From positions 1 to 36,544 of the forward strand of contig JACNKZ010000084.1 of NCBI GenBank assembly GCA_014381785.1: a stretch of DNA of 36,544 nucleotides, read 5' to 3'. The stretch's first letter is position 1. Every line of letters starts with the position of its first letter. The translations under genes and the position numbers were made by a program. A model generated the notes under the pieces. That model ran no database searches. It was not told where the DNA came from and saw only the letters and a list, made by a program, of their open reading frames with translations. Below, one piece after another: positions 7,945 to 15,692 of the stretch. The stretch is from Kiritimatiellota bacterium (GTDB taxonomy: Bacteria > Verrucomicrobiota > Kiritimatiellia > Kiritimatiellales > Tichowtungiaceae).

Positions 7945-8213
7945 TCCGGCTTTCGGCGCAGGTGCATGACGGCGATGATGCGGATGTGATCGTCTTTAAT
8001 TCGGTAAAGCACTCCGTAAGGAAAACGGTTCGTCAGGAAACGGTGTGTTTGCGTGTCCATTTTCTCCCACGCCAGAGGATGTTCGCAAATCTGTCGGATT
8101 GCCGTCTGCACTTCTTCGAAAAGTCTACGTCCGAGCCCCGGTTGCTGCCTTTCGTAGAAATCAACGGCGTCTGAAAATTCGATCTCAGCCGCCGGATGGA
8201 AGAAGTGTTTCAT
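7926..8213 (-). CDS. ParE/RelE-family toxin
   Basis: A 95-residue protein with the ParE/RelE fold: HPAAEIEFSDAVDFYERQQ at the N-terminus, a central helix pair, and the FPYGVLYRI strand followed by IRIIAVMHLRRKPDYWQ. Members of the superfamily poison DNA gyrase or cleave mRNA at the ribosome; which applies cannot be told. The ATG at 8213 overlaps the antitoxin stop by one base (TGATG); a GTG one codon upstream is also possible. It forms a two-gene module with the upstream antitoxin gene. Confidence 0.85.
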   Translation of the reverse strand: MKHFFHPAAEIEFSDAVDFYERQQPGLGRRLFEEVQTAIRQICEHPLAWEKMDTQTHRFLTNRFPYGVLYRIKDDHIRIIAVMHLRRKPDYWQDR

Positions 8214-8434
8214 CACGCAAGCCGGGCATCGATTTTGGCAAATACCTCTTCGCCGGGAATCAGGGTTGCGGTGCCCTCGTCAATTTGCTGGTCGCGCCGC
8301 TCTGCCTCTTTGATCCATGCCTGATCAATGTCTGCCTGTGTGGAGAGATTACTGCTGTGCAATAACCGGTCAAGCAGAGTCAGCCGATCTTCGGCTGGAA
8401 GATTCAGCGCCTCGTTATAAATTTTTTCGGCCAA
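8213..8434 (-). CDS. Addiction-module antitoxin (TIGR02574-like)
   Basis: A 73-residue protein (LPAEDRLTLLDRLL at the N-terminus, QAWIKEAERRDQQIDEG in the middle) of the small antitoxin family paired with ParE-like toxins. No ATG fits. TTG at 8432-8434 is the first accepted start, but a GAGGTG ribosome site (8449-8454) sits exactly five bases before an in-frame ATA at 8441-8443, and relatives usually begin MTALAE, which this frame reads as ITALAE. So the true start may be ATA, or an ATG was lost. The gene lies upstream of, and overlaps, the toxin. Confidence 0.8.
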   Translation of the reverse strand: MAEKIYNEALNLPAEDRLTLLDRLLHSSNLSTQADIDQAWIKEAERRDQQIDEGTATLIPGEEVFAKIDARLA

Positions 8435-8454
8435 TGCAGTTATGGTGTCACCTC

Positions 8455-8741
8455 ATTAACAGGAGTTAAGAACGGTTGTACGGTAGCCCTTCTGGCCCTG
8501 TTTTTCAATGGCAACCTGCGGGTGATTCACAACAACATCCGTCTCGCCCGCATCCAGAAAACGATCGAGCGGTTCGGGTAGTTTTTTGACGGGATAACAG
8601 GATTGCAAAAGATTTTTGAGCAGCTTCGCGGCCTTGGCGTCTTTGCGGTTAGTTTTTAAAACAACCCGGGCTATTTTCTTGGCGTTTCTTGAAATACCCC
8701 GTAGTTTAACCCAACTTTATCCGGGAGAATTTATATAAGAC
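8455..8741. other. Intergenic region with gltX 3' copy and dispersed repeats
   Basis: No gene supported. On the plus strand it holds the second copy of the gltX 3' end (8549-8577, followed by TAG), then an inverted copy of the ATCCTGTTATCCTGTC repeat at about 8590-8604, then boilerplate-like CGCAAAGACGCC repeat DNA on the minus strand at about 8632-8654. The minus strand is open for about 75 codons across it but has no start codon. Confidence 0.6.
8549..8577 (+). repeat. Direct repeat, copy 2 (gltX 3'-end copy)
   Basis: Partner of 7723-7751. It reads ARIQKTIERFG then TAG, compared with ERIQKTIDRFGA then TGA at the real end of gltX. Confidence 0.85.
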
Positions 8742-10477
8742 GTGGATGTTTTTTTGGGGTTGTGTTGGCGGGGTTCTTGTTGCTTCTTCCTGTTTTTTCT
8801 CAGGCCGAGGATTTCTCCTACACAACCAGCAATGATGAGATCACCATTACGGGCTATAGCGGCACGAATAATGTTGTCGTCATTCCCGAAACAATCGATG
8901 GGCTGCCGGTTAAATCCATTGGGAACTCCGCGTTCCTTAACCGTAGCAACCTGACTGGTGTAACGATTCCGTCTAGCGTCACTTCAATTGGATACTCTGC
9001 GTTTCGTCTGTGCCGTGGTCTGACCAGTGTGACGATTCCCTCTAGCGTCACTTTGATCGATACATATGCATTCCAATTTTGTAGCGGTTTAACCGGCACG
9101 CTGACGATTCCTTCCAGTGTCACCACCATCGGGAACGAGGCGTTCGCTTATTGTAGTGGTCTGACCGGCACACTGACGATTCCTTCTAGCGTCACCTCAT
9201 TAGTAATTATGTATTTAGGGAGTGCAGTGGTCTGACGAGTGTGACGATTCCCTCCAGCGTTACCTCTATTGGGGATTCTGCGTTCAATGGTTGTAGCGGT
9301 TTGACCGGTACGCTGATGATCTCCTAGCGTCATCTCTATTGGGGATAAGGCATTCAAAGATTGTAGTAGCTTGACCGGTACGCTGACGATTCCCCCTAGC
9401 GTCGCCTCCATCGAGAATTATGCATTCGAAGGCTGTAGCGGTCTGACCGGCTTGACGATTCCCTCTAGTGTCACCTCCATCGGGAGTGGTGCATTCAAAG
9501 ATTGTAGTAGCTTGACCGGTACGCTGACGATTCCCTCTAGCGTTACCTTGATCGATTTTTATGTGTTCCGTAATTGTAGCGGTCTGACCGGCGTGACGAT
9601 TCCTTCTAGCGTCACCGAGATAAGAGGCTATGCGTTCTACGGTTGTAGTGGTCTGACCGGCTTGACGATTCCCTCTAGCGTTACCACCCTCGGGGGTTAT
9701 GAATTCCGTAAATGTAGTAGCTTGAGCGCAATCACGGTGGCTGCTGAGAATCCAGCCTATATGAGCGCAGACGGCGTCCTGTTCAACAAGAACCAGACGA
9801 CACTCAAACAATGTCCCGGCGGCAAAACCGGCAATTATACGATTCCCTCCAGCGTCACCTCCATCGGGAATTATGCATTCGAAGGCTGTAGCGGTCTGAT
9901 CGGCACGATGACAATTCCCTCCAGCGTCACCTCCATTGGGGATGGTGCATTCGAGGATTGTAGCAGCCTGACCGGCGCGATGACGATTCCCTCTGGCGTA
10001 ACCTTAATCGATCTTTATGTGTTCCGTAATTGTAGCGGTCTGACCGGCTTGACGATTCCTTCTAGCGTTACATCGATCAGAGGCTATGCGTTCTATGGGT
10101 GTAGCGGTCTGACCGAGGCTTATTTCCAAGGCGATGCTCCCGCGCTTCAAACCGGCAGTTTGCCGGACAACAGCATGACCGTGTATTACCTCCCCGGAAC
10201 AACGGGTTGGGGGTCAGCACTTGACGGTCACCCTGCCGTGCTATGGAATCCGCAGGTTGACATTGGCGATGCGAGTTTCGGCATGACGCTCGGCGGGTTC
10301 GGGTTCGATATTTCCGGAACGAACGACTTCACGGTCGTGGTGGAGGTTTGCACCAATCTGGCCTCCGGCGTTTGGGAGCCTCTGCAAACGAATAGCACGG
10401 CCAGCGGCTCCTTCTCGTTCAACGATCCGCAAGCAACCAATCAGCCAAGTGGTTTCTATCGCCTCAGCATGCCGTAG
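8742..10477 (+). pseudogene. BspA-type leucine-rich-repeat surface protein, frameshifted
   Basis: Repeats of about 23-24 residues with the core [23 protein letters not shown] are hallmarks of BspA-like (LRR_5) cell-surface proteins. A hydrophobic segment with FLLLLPVFSQA is a likely signal peptide, though its start is unclear (GTG 8742 in another frame, or GTG 8762). The frame runs 8762-9235, is lost by a one-base deletion near 9197-9201, runs in a second frame to TAG 9325-9327, and returns to the first frame after a two-base deletion near 9320; the last part runs to 10477. The C-terminal domain (from about 10100) with YFQGDAPAL, VEVCTNLASGVWEPLQTN and FYRLSMP is a module seen after such repeats in Verrucomicrobia-like genomes. 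As written, no full-length protein can be made. Confidence 0.85.
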
Positions 10478-10508
10478 GCTGCATCGGTTTTAACCTTTCC
10501 CGCTAATG

Positions 10509-10984
10509 GATCCCGGTAATCCTGTTATCCTGTCAAAAACTCCGCAAAAACCGGACAATATTTCTGACGGGATCAACAAGATGGACAGGATAAAGAATCT
10601 TGTAAATCAGGAGGGGCGGGAAGTTCGGCCCTTAATGGATTTTCATGAAGCGCCCTTATATTTATTGTCTTTTATGAGGTCTTGGATGTTGATCAACCGG
10701 ATGCAAATGTCTTTTTATTAAAGATCCTGATAATCCTGTTATCCTGTCAAAAACTCCCTAAAAACCGGACAATATTTCTGACGGGATCAACAAGATGGAC
10801 AGGATAAAGAGTCTTGTAAATCAGGAGGGGCGGACAGCTCGGTCCTTATTAGATTTTCATGAAGCGCCCTTATATTTATTGTCTTTTATGAGGTCTTGGA
10901 TGTTGATCAACCGGATGCAAATGTCTTTTTATTAAAGATCCTGATAATCCTGTTATCCTGTCAAAAACTCCCTAAAAACCGGAC
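10509..10984. repeat. 214-bp tandem repeat, two copies plus a partial third
   Basis: Units begin at 10509, 10723 and 10937, exactly 214 bp apart; the third is cut after about 48 bases where murB begins. Each unit starts GATCCnGnTAATCCTGTTAT and holds an inverted relative of that motif (GATGGACAGGATAA) about 70 bases on. The ATCCTGTTATCCTGTC motif also occurs at about 34864 and, inverted, near 8590. The short plus-strand frames inside it start in the repeat and are not credible genes. Confidence 0.92.
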
Positions 10985-11905
10985 TTCGCGGGTTAGTTCG
11001 AGATCGAACTTTTTCTGTACGGCGGCTTTCATCTGTTCGGAGAGCTGCCAGACATCTTGCGCGGTGCAGGTTTCGCCGCCGATGATGATGTTGGCGTGTT
11101 TTTCGTAGAGCCGCGCGCCGCCGACGGTCATGTTTTTTGCGCCGGCTTCTTCGAGGAACCATCCGGCGGCTTTGCGCCGTTCAGCGGCTGAGCTGGCTTC
11201 GACGTTGCGGAACACACTTCCGGCACAGGGCGTTTCATGCCAGTCCGGATGATGCTCGCGCCGGAATTCAAGAATCCGTTCCCGCTCGGTTCGCAAGATG
11301 GCCGGATCCTCCGGTGGAAGCTCGAAGGTAGCGGAGAGCACAATTTCGCCGGTTTCTTTAAGTTTGGAGTGGCGGTAGGCGAATTCGAGGTCGTCGCGGG
11401 TGACGGTCTGCACATCGCCGTCGAGGTTGATAATTTCCGCGGAGACGAGATGGTCGCCGATCTGCCGCCCGAACGCGCCGGCGTTGCCGGCGATGCCGCC
11501 TCCGACGGTGCCGGGGATGCCGGTGCAGTACGACAGGTCGCCGGTCGCCTGCTCAACGGTGATGCGGGCGAAATCGTCGAGCAGGGTGCTCCCTGAGACG
11601 GTGATGCGGCTGCCGTCTGTTTTGATGTCCGGCGTGTCGGAGCAGAAGCGGATAACGACGCAGTCGAGGCCGTTGTCTGAGATGACGAGGTTGGAGCCTT
11701 GGCCGATGACGAGGAAGGGCATCTCTTTTTGATTGAGGGCTTTGATGAGCGCGGGTAGCTGGTCGGCGGCTGGGTTGTCGATGAACAGCGGGCAGGGGCC
11801 GCCGAGCCGGAAGGTGGTTGCTTCGCTCAACGCTACGTTTTCGCGGATCGTCAGCTCCGGGAAAAGAGTTTGGATTTCAGACGCCAGTTTCATGAAGGGG
11901 AACAT
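10961..11905 (-). CDS. murB: UDP-N-acetylenolpyruvoylglucosamine reductase
   Basis: FAD/NADPH enzyme that reduces UDP-GlcNAc-enolpyruvate to UDP-MurNAc in peptidoglycan synthesis. Visible motifs: FAD-binding GQGSNLVISD and GIPGTVGGGIAGNAGAFG, AYRHSKLK, the catalytic-Ser segment CAGSVFRN and KHANIIIGG. Length (314 residues) is normal. The last six residues (RFLGSF) and the stop codon are encoded by the partial third copy of the 214-bp repeat, so the natural 3' end has been replaced. ATG 11905 is used; ATG 11893 (MKLASEIQ) is an alternative, and neither has a good ribosome site. A murB away from the dcw cluster is common in this phylum. Confidence 0.95.
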   Translation of the reverse strand: MFPFMKLASEIQTLFPELTIRENVALSEATTFRLGGPCPLFIDNPAADQLPALIKALNQKEMPFLVIGQGSNLVISDNGLDCVVIRFCSDTPDIKTDGSRITVSGSTLLDDFARITVEQATGDLSYCTGIPGTVGGGIAGNAGAFGRQIGDHLVSAEIINLDGDVQTVTRDDLEFAYRHSKLKETGEIVLSATFELPPEDPAILRTERERILEFRREHHPDWHETPCAGSVFRNVEASSAAERRKAAGWFLEEAGAKNMTVGGARLYEKHANIIIGGETCTAQDVWQLSEQMKAAVQKKFDLELTREVRFLGSF

Positions 11906-11951
11906 TAACCGCGACCTGCCCGCAATGTCTACGACATAGTCGTTGCAGGCG

Positions 11952-12062
11952 GAAAGAGCGCAAAGAACACAAAAAATCAGAAATCCAGCTACAGCTAGTT
12001 ATACCACACCTTTAAAGGTATGGTATATAGAGAGCTTTGATTTGTGATCTTTGCGCTCTTTC
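11952..12062. repeat. Long inverted repeat around the ACCTTTAAAGGT palindrome
   Basis: Perfect 15-bp arms GAAAGAGCGCAAAGA (11952-11966) and its complement (12048-12062) flank a central 26-bp palindrome (12001-12026) between the divergent murB and exonuclease genes. The arms resemble the CGCAAAGA boilerplate repeat found elsewhere in the window. Confidence 0.7.
12001..12026. promoter_or_regulatory. Palindrome centred on ACCTTTAAAGGT
   Basis: Near-perfect 26-bp palindrome, outer arms ATACC and GGTAT. The same core occurs on both sides of the broken ArsR-type gene (26468-26493 and 27277-27300), so it may be an operator for that regulator or a paralogue; here it would sit between murB and the exonuclease gene. 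Confidence 0.55.
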
Positions 12063-12093
12063 GTGGCCATAAATTTCAGTACGGTTGTTGTTA

Positions 12094-12747
12094 ATGATTC
12101 GAACCATACAGAGTTTTTTAACGGTGCTTTTGCTGGCGGGGTCGGTTTTTGCCGAAAGTCCGCTGGTAAAAGACACGGTGTTTGTGGCGTTTGATACGGA
12201 GACAACGGGTTTTAGCCAAAAGAATGACCGGTTGGTGGAGATCGGTGCGGTGAAGTTTCGCGGCGACGGTGACGTGCTGGCCACCACCAACTGGCTGATT
12301 AATCCGAAGCGTGCGATTCCAACTTACGCAACGCAGGTGCATGGAATCACCACAGAAATGGCGGCGCAGGCTCCGGAATTCAGAGAAATCTGGCCGGAGT
12401 TTGAGGCGTTTTGCGGCGATGCGGTTCTGCTGGCGCATAACGCGCCGTTTGATATCGGATTTTTGCGGGCCGAGCTACATCGTGCGCAGATCAAAGCTCC
12501 CGCGCTGCCGGTGATCGATACGCTGCCGTTGTTCCGGAAATGGTTCCCGCATGCGCTGAGTCATTCGCTGGAAAAGCTTTCCACCTATCTTAAGATATCA
12601 GAGGAAACCTATCACCGGGCCGAGGCGGACTCGTTTCACGTGATCAATATTTTTAATGTCGGAATGAAACGCCGGCCGACGATGATGATGGACCGGTTTG
12701 AGCGCGATGCCGGTGGAATTGACTGGCTCGACGGGAAGAGGCACTGA
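12094..12747 (+). CDS. Exported DnaQ-like 3'-5' exonuclease
   Basis: A DEDDh exonuclease with all acidic residues visible: FDTETTG (Asp, Glu), AHNAPFDIGF (Asp) and YHRAEADS (His, Asp). The family proofreads DNA or trims nucleic acids. Unusually, the ATG-started protein begins MIRTIQSFLTVLLLAGSVFA, a convincing signal peptide with cleavage before ES, so the nuclease would be exported. A TTG start at 12085 adds only three residues. No good ribosome site is visible. Its stop overlaps the next gene's start (TGATG), so the two are co-translated. The replication epsilon subunit is a separate, cytoplasmic protein; this one may act on extracellular DNA. Confidence 0.88.
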   Translation: MIRTIQSFLTVLLLAGSVFAESPLVKDTVFVAFDTETTGFSQKNDRLVEIGAVKFRGDGDVLATTNWLINPKRAIPTYATQVHGITTEMAAQAPEFREIWPEFEAFCGDAVLLAHNAPFDIGFLRAELHRAQIKAPALPVIDTLPLFRKWFPHALSHSLEKLSTYLKISEETYHRAEADSFHVINIFNVGMKRRPTMMMDRFERDAGGIDWLDGKRH

Positions 12748-13562
12748 TGCAGACGATTATTTCCAAAGACAACGCAAAACTCAAAGCGGTGCGCGCGCTG
12801 GTGCGCTCTAAAAAAGAGCGGCAGGAAACGTCATGCTTTGTCATGGAGGGAGTGCGCGCGCTAAGTGCACTGACCGATGGAGCAGCTCTGCCGCAGTACA
12901 GTCTGAAAGAGGCCTGGGTTTCCGATAAGGTGGCCACGGCATCGCTGCCGCGGTTTGATCCGGATCTGCCCATATTTCAGATATCTCATGAGTTCATGGA
13001 GCAGTTGTCGGACTGTCACACGTCGCAGGGTGTTCTCGGCGTGGTGGAATACACCCCCGTGCCGCTGGAGATTCATCCAGACAAGGGAAACTATCTATTG
13101 CTCGACCGCCTGATGGATCCGGGCAACATGGGCACCTTGATCCGCTCCGCCGTTGCCTTTGGTTTCGACGGCGTACTGCTGCACGGCGACTGCGTCGAAG
13201 TATTCAATCCAAAAACCGTCCGCGCCACTATGGGCGCACTGCCTTTTTCCAATGTTTGGAAGCAGGCTGAGCCTGCACCCGATAGTTCTTCTAATGGTTG
13301 GAAAAACGGCGATGAAATTTTCCAATGTTTGGAAAAACTGGGTTATGAGTTGGTTTCAACGGTGCTGCGTGGCGGTGAAAACCTCTACGAAATGGAATTC
13401 GGCCCGAAAACGGTGCTGGTGATCGGCAATGAGGCCAGCGGGATATCCGACGAAATTCTTGAGCGCTCCAGCCGGCGGATTTCGATTCCAATGTCTGGAA
13501 ACGTTGAATCGCTCAACGCGGCGGTGGCCGGCTCCATTTGCATGAGCGCGCTGTGCCGCTGA
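12747..13562 (+). CDS. SpoU-family RNA 2'-O-methyltransferase
   Basis: TrmH/RlmB-type enzyme that methylates the 2'-OH of a ribose in tRNA or rRNA using SAM. It has the substrate-binding N-terminal domain (residues 1-100) and the knotted SPOUT domain, with LLLDRLMDPGNMGTLIRSA, VLVIGNEASGIS and IPMSGNVESLNAAVAGSI as motifs 1-3. Which RNA it modifies cannot be told. At about residues 167-197 the sequence carries an apparent insertion whose DNA is dense in palindromes (two TTTTCCAA-type sites and GCAGGCTGAGCCTGC). Start overlaps the exonuclease stop. Confidence 0.93.
   Translation: MQTIISKDNAKLKAVRALVRSKKERQETSCFVMEGVRALSALTDGAALPQYSLKEAWVSDKVATASLPRFDPDLPIFQISHEFMEQLSDCHTSQGVLGVVEYTPVPLEIHPDKGNYLLLDRLMDPGNMGTLIRSAVAFGFDGVLLHGDCVEVFNPKTVRATMGALPFSNVWKQAEPAPDSSSNGWKNGDEIFQCLEKLGYELVSTVLRGGENLYEMEFGPKTVLVIGNEASGISDEILERSSRRISIPMSGNVESLNAAVAGSICMSALCR
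13244..13336. repeat. Palindrome-rich insertion in the SpoU gene
   Basis: Palindromes at 13244-13261 (loop TGT), 13287-13305 (degenerate) and 13318-13336 (loop TGT) surround a perfect 15-bp palindrome at 13262-13276. The first copy is read as FSNVWK, the last as FQCLEK, so the DNA and not the protein is conserved. Confidence 0.7.
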
Positions 13563-13595
13563 CGCGTTCCGTGCGCTGACCTTTCCCGGAAAAAA

Positions 13596-13767
13596 GGCCG
13601 GATTTTCCACCCGAGCCCTTAGGCGAGAGAGGCTGGTCTGCCAGGGGCAGAACGGCAACGGAACGTAGTGAAGAGGCAATGATTGGAAAAACCCGGCCTC
13701 GGTGTTCAATTGGCTACGGCTGGTTTGCCCGACTCCACTACTCCAACACTCCCATACTCCACTACTT
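13596..13767. other. Convergent intergenic repeats and stem-loop
   Basis: Arms 13596-13609 (GGCCGGATTTTCCA) and 13683-13698 can pair around a 73-base loop, and 13732-13767 holds the ACTCCA-type repeat. Both lie between convergent genes and could end transcription. Confidence 0.45.
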
Positions 13768-13770
13768 CTT

Positions 13771-15459
13771 TTACTTCTCGCCGACGATGACTTCAGCGAT
13801 GTTGAGCGCGTGATCTTTCATGCGGCGGTAATTGTTGAGGATGTCGGTATAGACCAGACTGCTGAGTGAGGAAACCTTGTGTTCGGCCAGTCGTGACAGG
13901 TGCTGCTGACGATAATTTTTCATGGTGCGTGTGATTTCTCCGCTGTTCGCGATGAGGTCGTCTGCGGCCTGTTCATCTTCGGTGAGGACTGCGCGGTTGA
14001 TTTTCTGAATGTATTCCAGCACCTGCTGGTTCAGGTCGATAAATTCCTGAATTCCTTCGGGAGCCAGCTCCAGATTGTTGTCGCGCAGTTTGCAAAGGCC
14101 CTTGAGAACGGAGGCCGCGTAGTCGCTGATCGATTCATACTCGTCGGCCATGCGCATTTGACGGCGGGAGGTTTCCATTACTTCATGAGGAACCTGGCCG
14201 CTGATCAGTTCGCCGAGGAAAACCATGATTTCCTTCTGCACGTTATCGAGGATCTCTTCGCGTTTGAAAATTTTCGACTCAAGGATGTCATCCACTTTGT
14301 CGGCTTTAAGCACCATGTCCAGCTTCTCAAGCATCAGCTCAACGCTTTCGCCCATAAACTGGATCTGTTTGCCGGACTGCACGATGCCGAGTGCCGGCGT
14401 ATCGAGCATGCGCACATCGAGGTAGGTGAGGTGCGAAACTTCTTCCACGCCTTTATCGGGAACCATTTTGGTGACCAGTTTGGCGAGCAGGCCGACGAAC
14501 GGCAGGAAGATCAGCGAGTTGGTCACGTTAAAGCCGGTGTGCACCATGGCAATGGCGGCCATGATGTGCGGGAAGCTTTCCTCTCCGCCGTCAAGCACAA
14601 CCATCATGTTCGGGTCGCCGCCGATAAGTTTTCCAATGATTGGAAAGTAGAGGGGCAGGGCAATGGCGGTGATCCAGACCACCCCGATCAGGTTGAAGAC
14701 AATATGGGCGTAGGCCGCGCGCCGGGCGTTGGTGGAGGTGCCGAGCGAGGCGAGGAAGGCGGTAACGGTGGTTCCGATATTTTCGCCGAGCACCAGCGCG
14801 CCAGCGGTCTCAAAGTTGATTAATCCCTGACTCGCCATCCCCATGGTGATTCCCAGCGTTGCGGAGGAGGATTGCACGATCATGGTCAGCACGCAGCCAA
14901 CCAGCGCGCATTTGAGGACGCCGAGGTAGGAGGTGGCCTGAAATGCGTGGAACCACTCCACAAATTCCGGCAGAGAGCGTAAGGGCTTAAAACCGCTGCT
15001 CATCATTTCCAGACCATAAAAGATCATGCCGATCCCCATGATGGTCATGCCGGTGTAGCGCAAGCGCTCGTTTTTCGAGAAGAGGAAGAAGAAGGCGGCC
15101 ACGGCAAGCATCGGCAGGCCGTATTTGCCGATTTTTAGCGTTAGTAGCCAGCCGGTGATCGTGGTGCCGATATTCGCGCCGAAGATGACGCCGATGGCTT
15201 GTGTGAGCGTCATGATCGAGCTGTTAACCAGTCCGACGACCATCACCGTGGTGACGGAGCTGGACTGGACGATACAGGTGACCATCAATCCGACCAGCAG
15301 ACCCATCACACGGCGGTCGGTGATTTTACTGATGATTTTGCGTAACCGGTCTCCGGCAACCGCCTGCATTCCTTCCGACATATATTTCATACCGAGCAGG
15401 AAGATGGCCAATCCGCCAATCACTTCCACCACGATGGAAAATAAAAGCTCTGTGTTCAA
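13771..15459 (-). CDS. Na/Pi cotransporter family protein with PhoU-like domain
   Basis: A 562-residue inner-membrane protein of the Na/Pi cotransporter (NptA/YjbB) type. Two inverted Na_Pi_cotrans units carry the QSSS signatures (CIVQSSSVTTVMVVG and MIVQSSSATLGITMG) that form the transport site; residues about 340-562 are a helical cytoplasmic PhoU-like domain. It imports, or in some relatives exports, inorganic phosphate with Na+. The TTG start has AGAGGTGA six bases upstream. It is divergent from the porin gene, and the region between them carries PhoB-box-like repeats, so it is probably part of the same regulon. A perfect TTTCCAATGATTGGAAA palindrome lies in the gene at 14630-14646. Confidence 0.93.
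   Translation of the reverse strand: MNTELLFSIVVEVIGGLAIFLLGMKYMSEGMQAVAGDRLRKIISKITDRRVMGLLVGLMVTCIVQSSSVTTVMVVGLVNSSIMTLTQAIGVIFGANIGTTITGWLLTLKIGKYGLPMLAVAAFFFLFSKNERLRYTGMTIMGIGMIFYGLEMMSSGFKPLRSLPEFVEWFHAFQATSYLGVLKCALVGCVLTMIVQSSSATLGITMGMASQGLINFETAGALVLGENIGTTVTAFLASLGTSTNARRAAYAHIVFNLIGVVWITAIALPLYFPIIGKLIGGDPNMMVVLDGGEESFPHIMAAIAMVHTGFNVTNSLIFLPFVGLLAKLVTKMVPDKGVEEVSHLTYLDVRMLDTPALGIVQSGKQIQFMGESVELMLEKLDMVLKADKVDDILESKIFKREEILDNVQKEIMVFLGELISGQVPHEVMETSRRQMRMADEYESISDYAASVLKGLCKLRDNNLELAPEGIQEFIDLNQQVLEYIQKINRAVLTEDEQAADDLIANSGEITRTMKNYRQQHLSRLAEHKVSSLSSLVYTDILNNYRRMKDHALNIAEVIVGEK
14629..14646. repeat. TTTTCCAA-type palindrome inside the Na/Pi gene
   Basis: Perfect TTTCCAAT-G-ATTGGAAA, read on the minus strand as FPIIGK: a third reading frame compared with FSNVWK and FQCLEK in other genes. 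Confidence 0.8.
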
Positions 15460-15526
15460 GGCGTCACCTCTGGGTTGTTATGTTTTTGAATCATGGATTG
15501 GGCGCACTGTATCGGCAGAAACCCTA

Positions 15527-15566
15527 TTAGTCAATTTCTAGCATTCCACTAACAAAAGCCTAACAA
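15527..15566. promoter_or_regulatory. Putative PhoB boxes, Na/Pi - porin region
   Basis: Four 7-bp units exactly 11 bp apart: TTAGTCA (15527), CTAGCAT (15538), CTAACAA (15549), CTAACAA (15560), with 4-bp spacers. This is the geometry of E. coli PhoB boxes (7+4 bp). They lie between the divergent Na/Pi transporter and porin genes. Confidence 0.65.
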
Positions 15567-15692
15567 TTTCCCAATAGGTTGTGCGCATGTTTTTAACGGA
15601 ACACATATGTTAGGGGAACAGTTCCGAAACAGTACCGCATGGCGGCAGGTGCCGCTGGCGGCGAGTAACCCTGAAAAAGGAGAAAAAAGACC

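Noticed and set aside
8465-8700. Open minus-strand frame of about 75 codons upstream of the antitoxin gene
   Set aside because: No start codon; it crosses the gltX copy and two repeat types, so it is likely open by chance.
8742-10120. Regular repeats that could suggest a CRISPR array
   Set aside because: The period is about 70 bp, the units translate to [11 protein letters not shown] leucine-rich repeats, and there are no unique spacers or cas genes.
10509-10984. 214-bp repeat as CRISPR or IS
   Set aside because: Units are adjacent with no spacers and contain no transposase or terminal inverted repeats.
10506-11108. 70-codon frames in the 214-bp repeats
   Set aside because: They start and end inside repeat units and have no ribosome site or homology.
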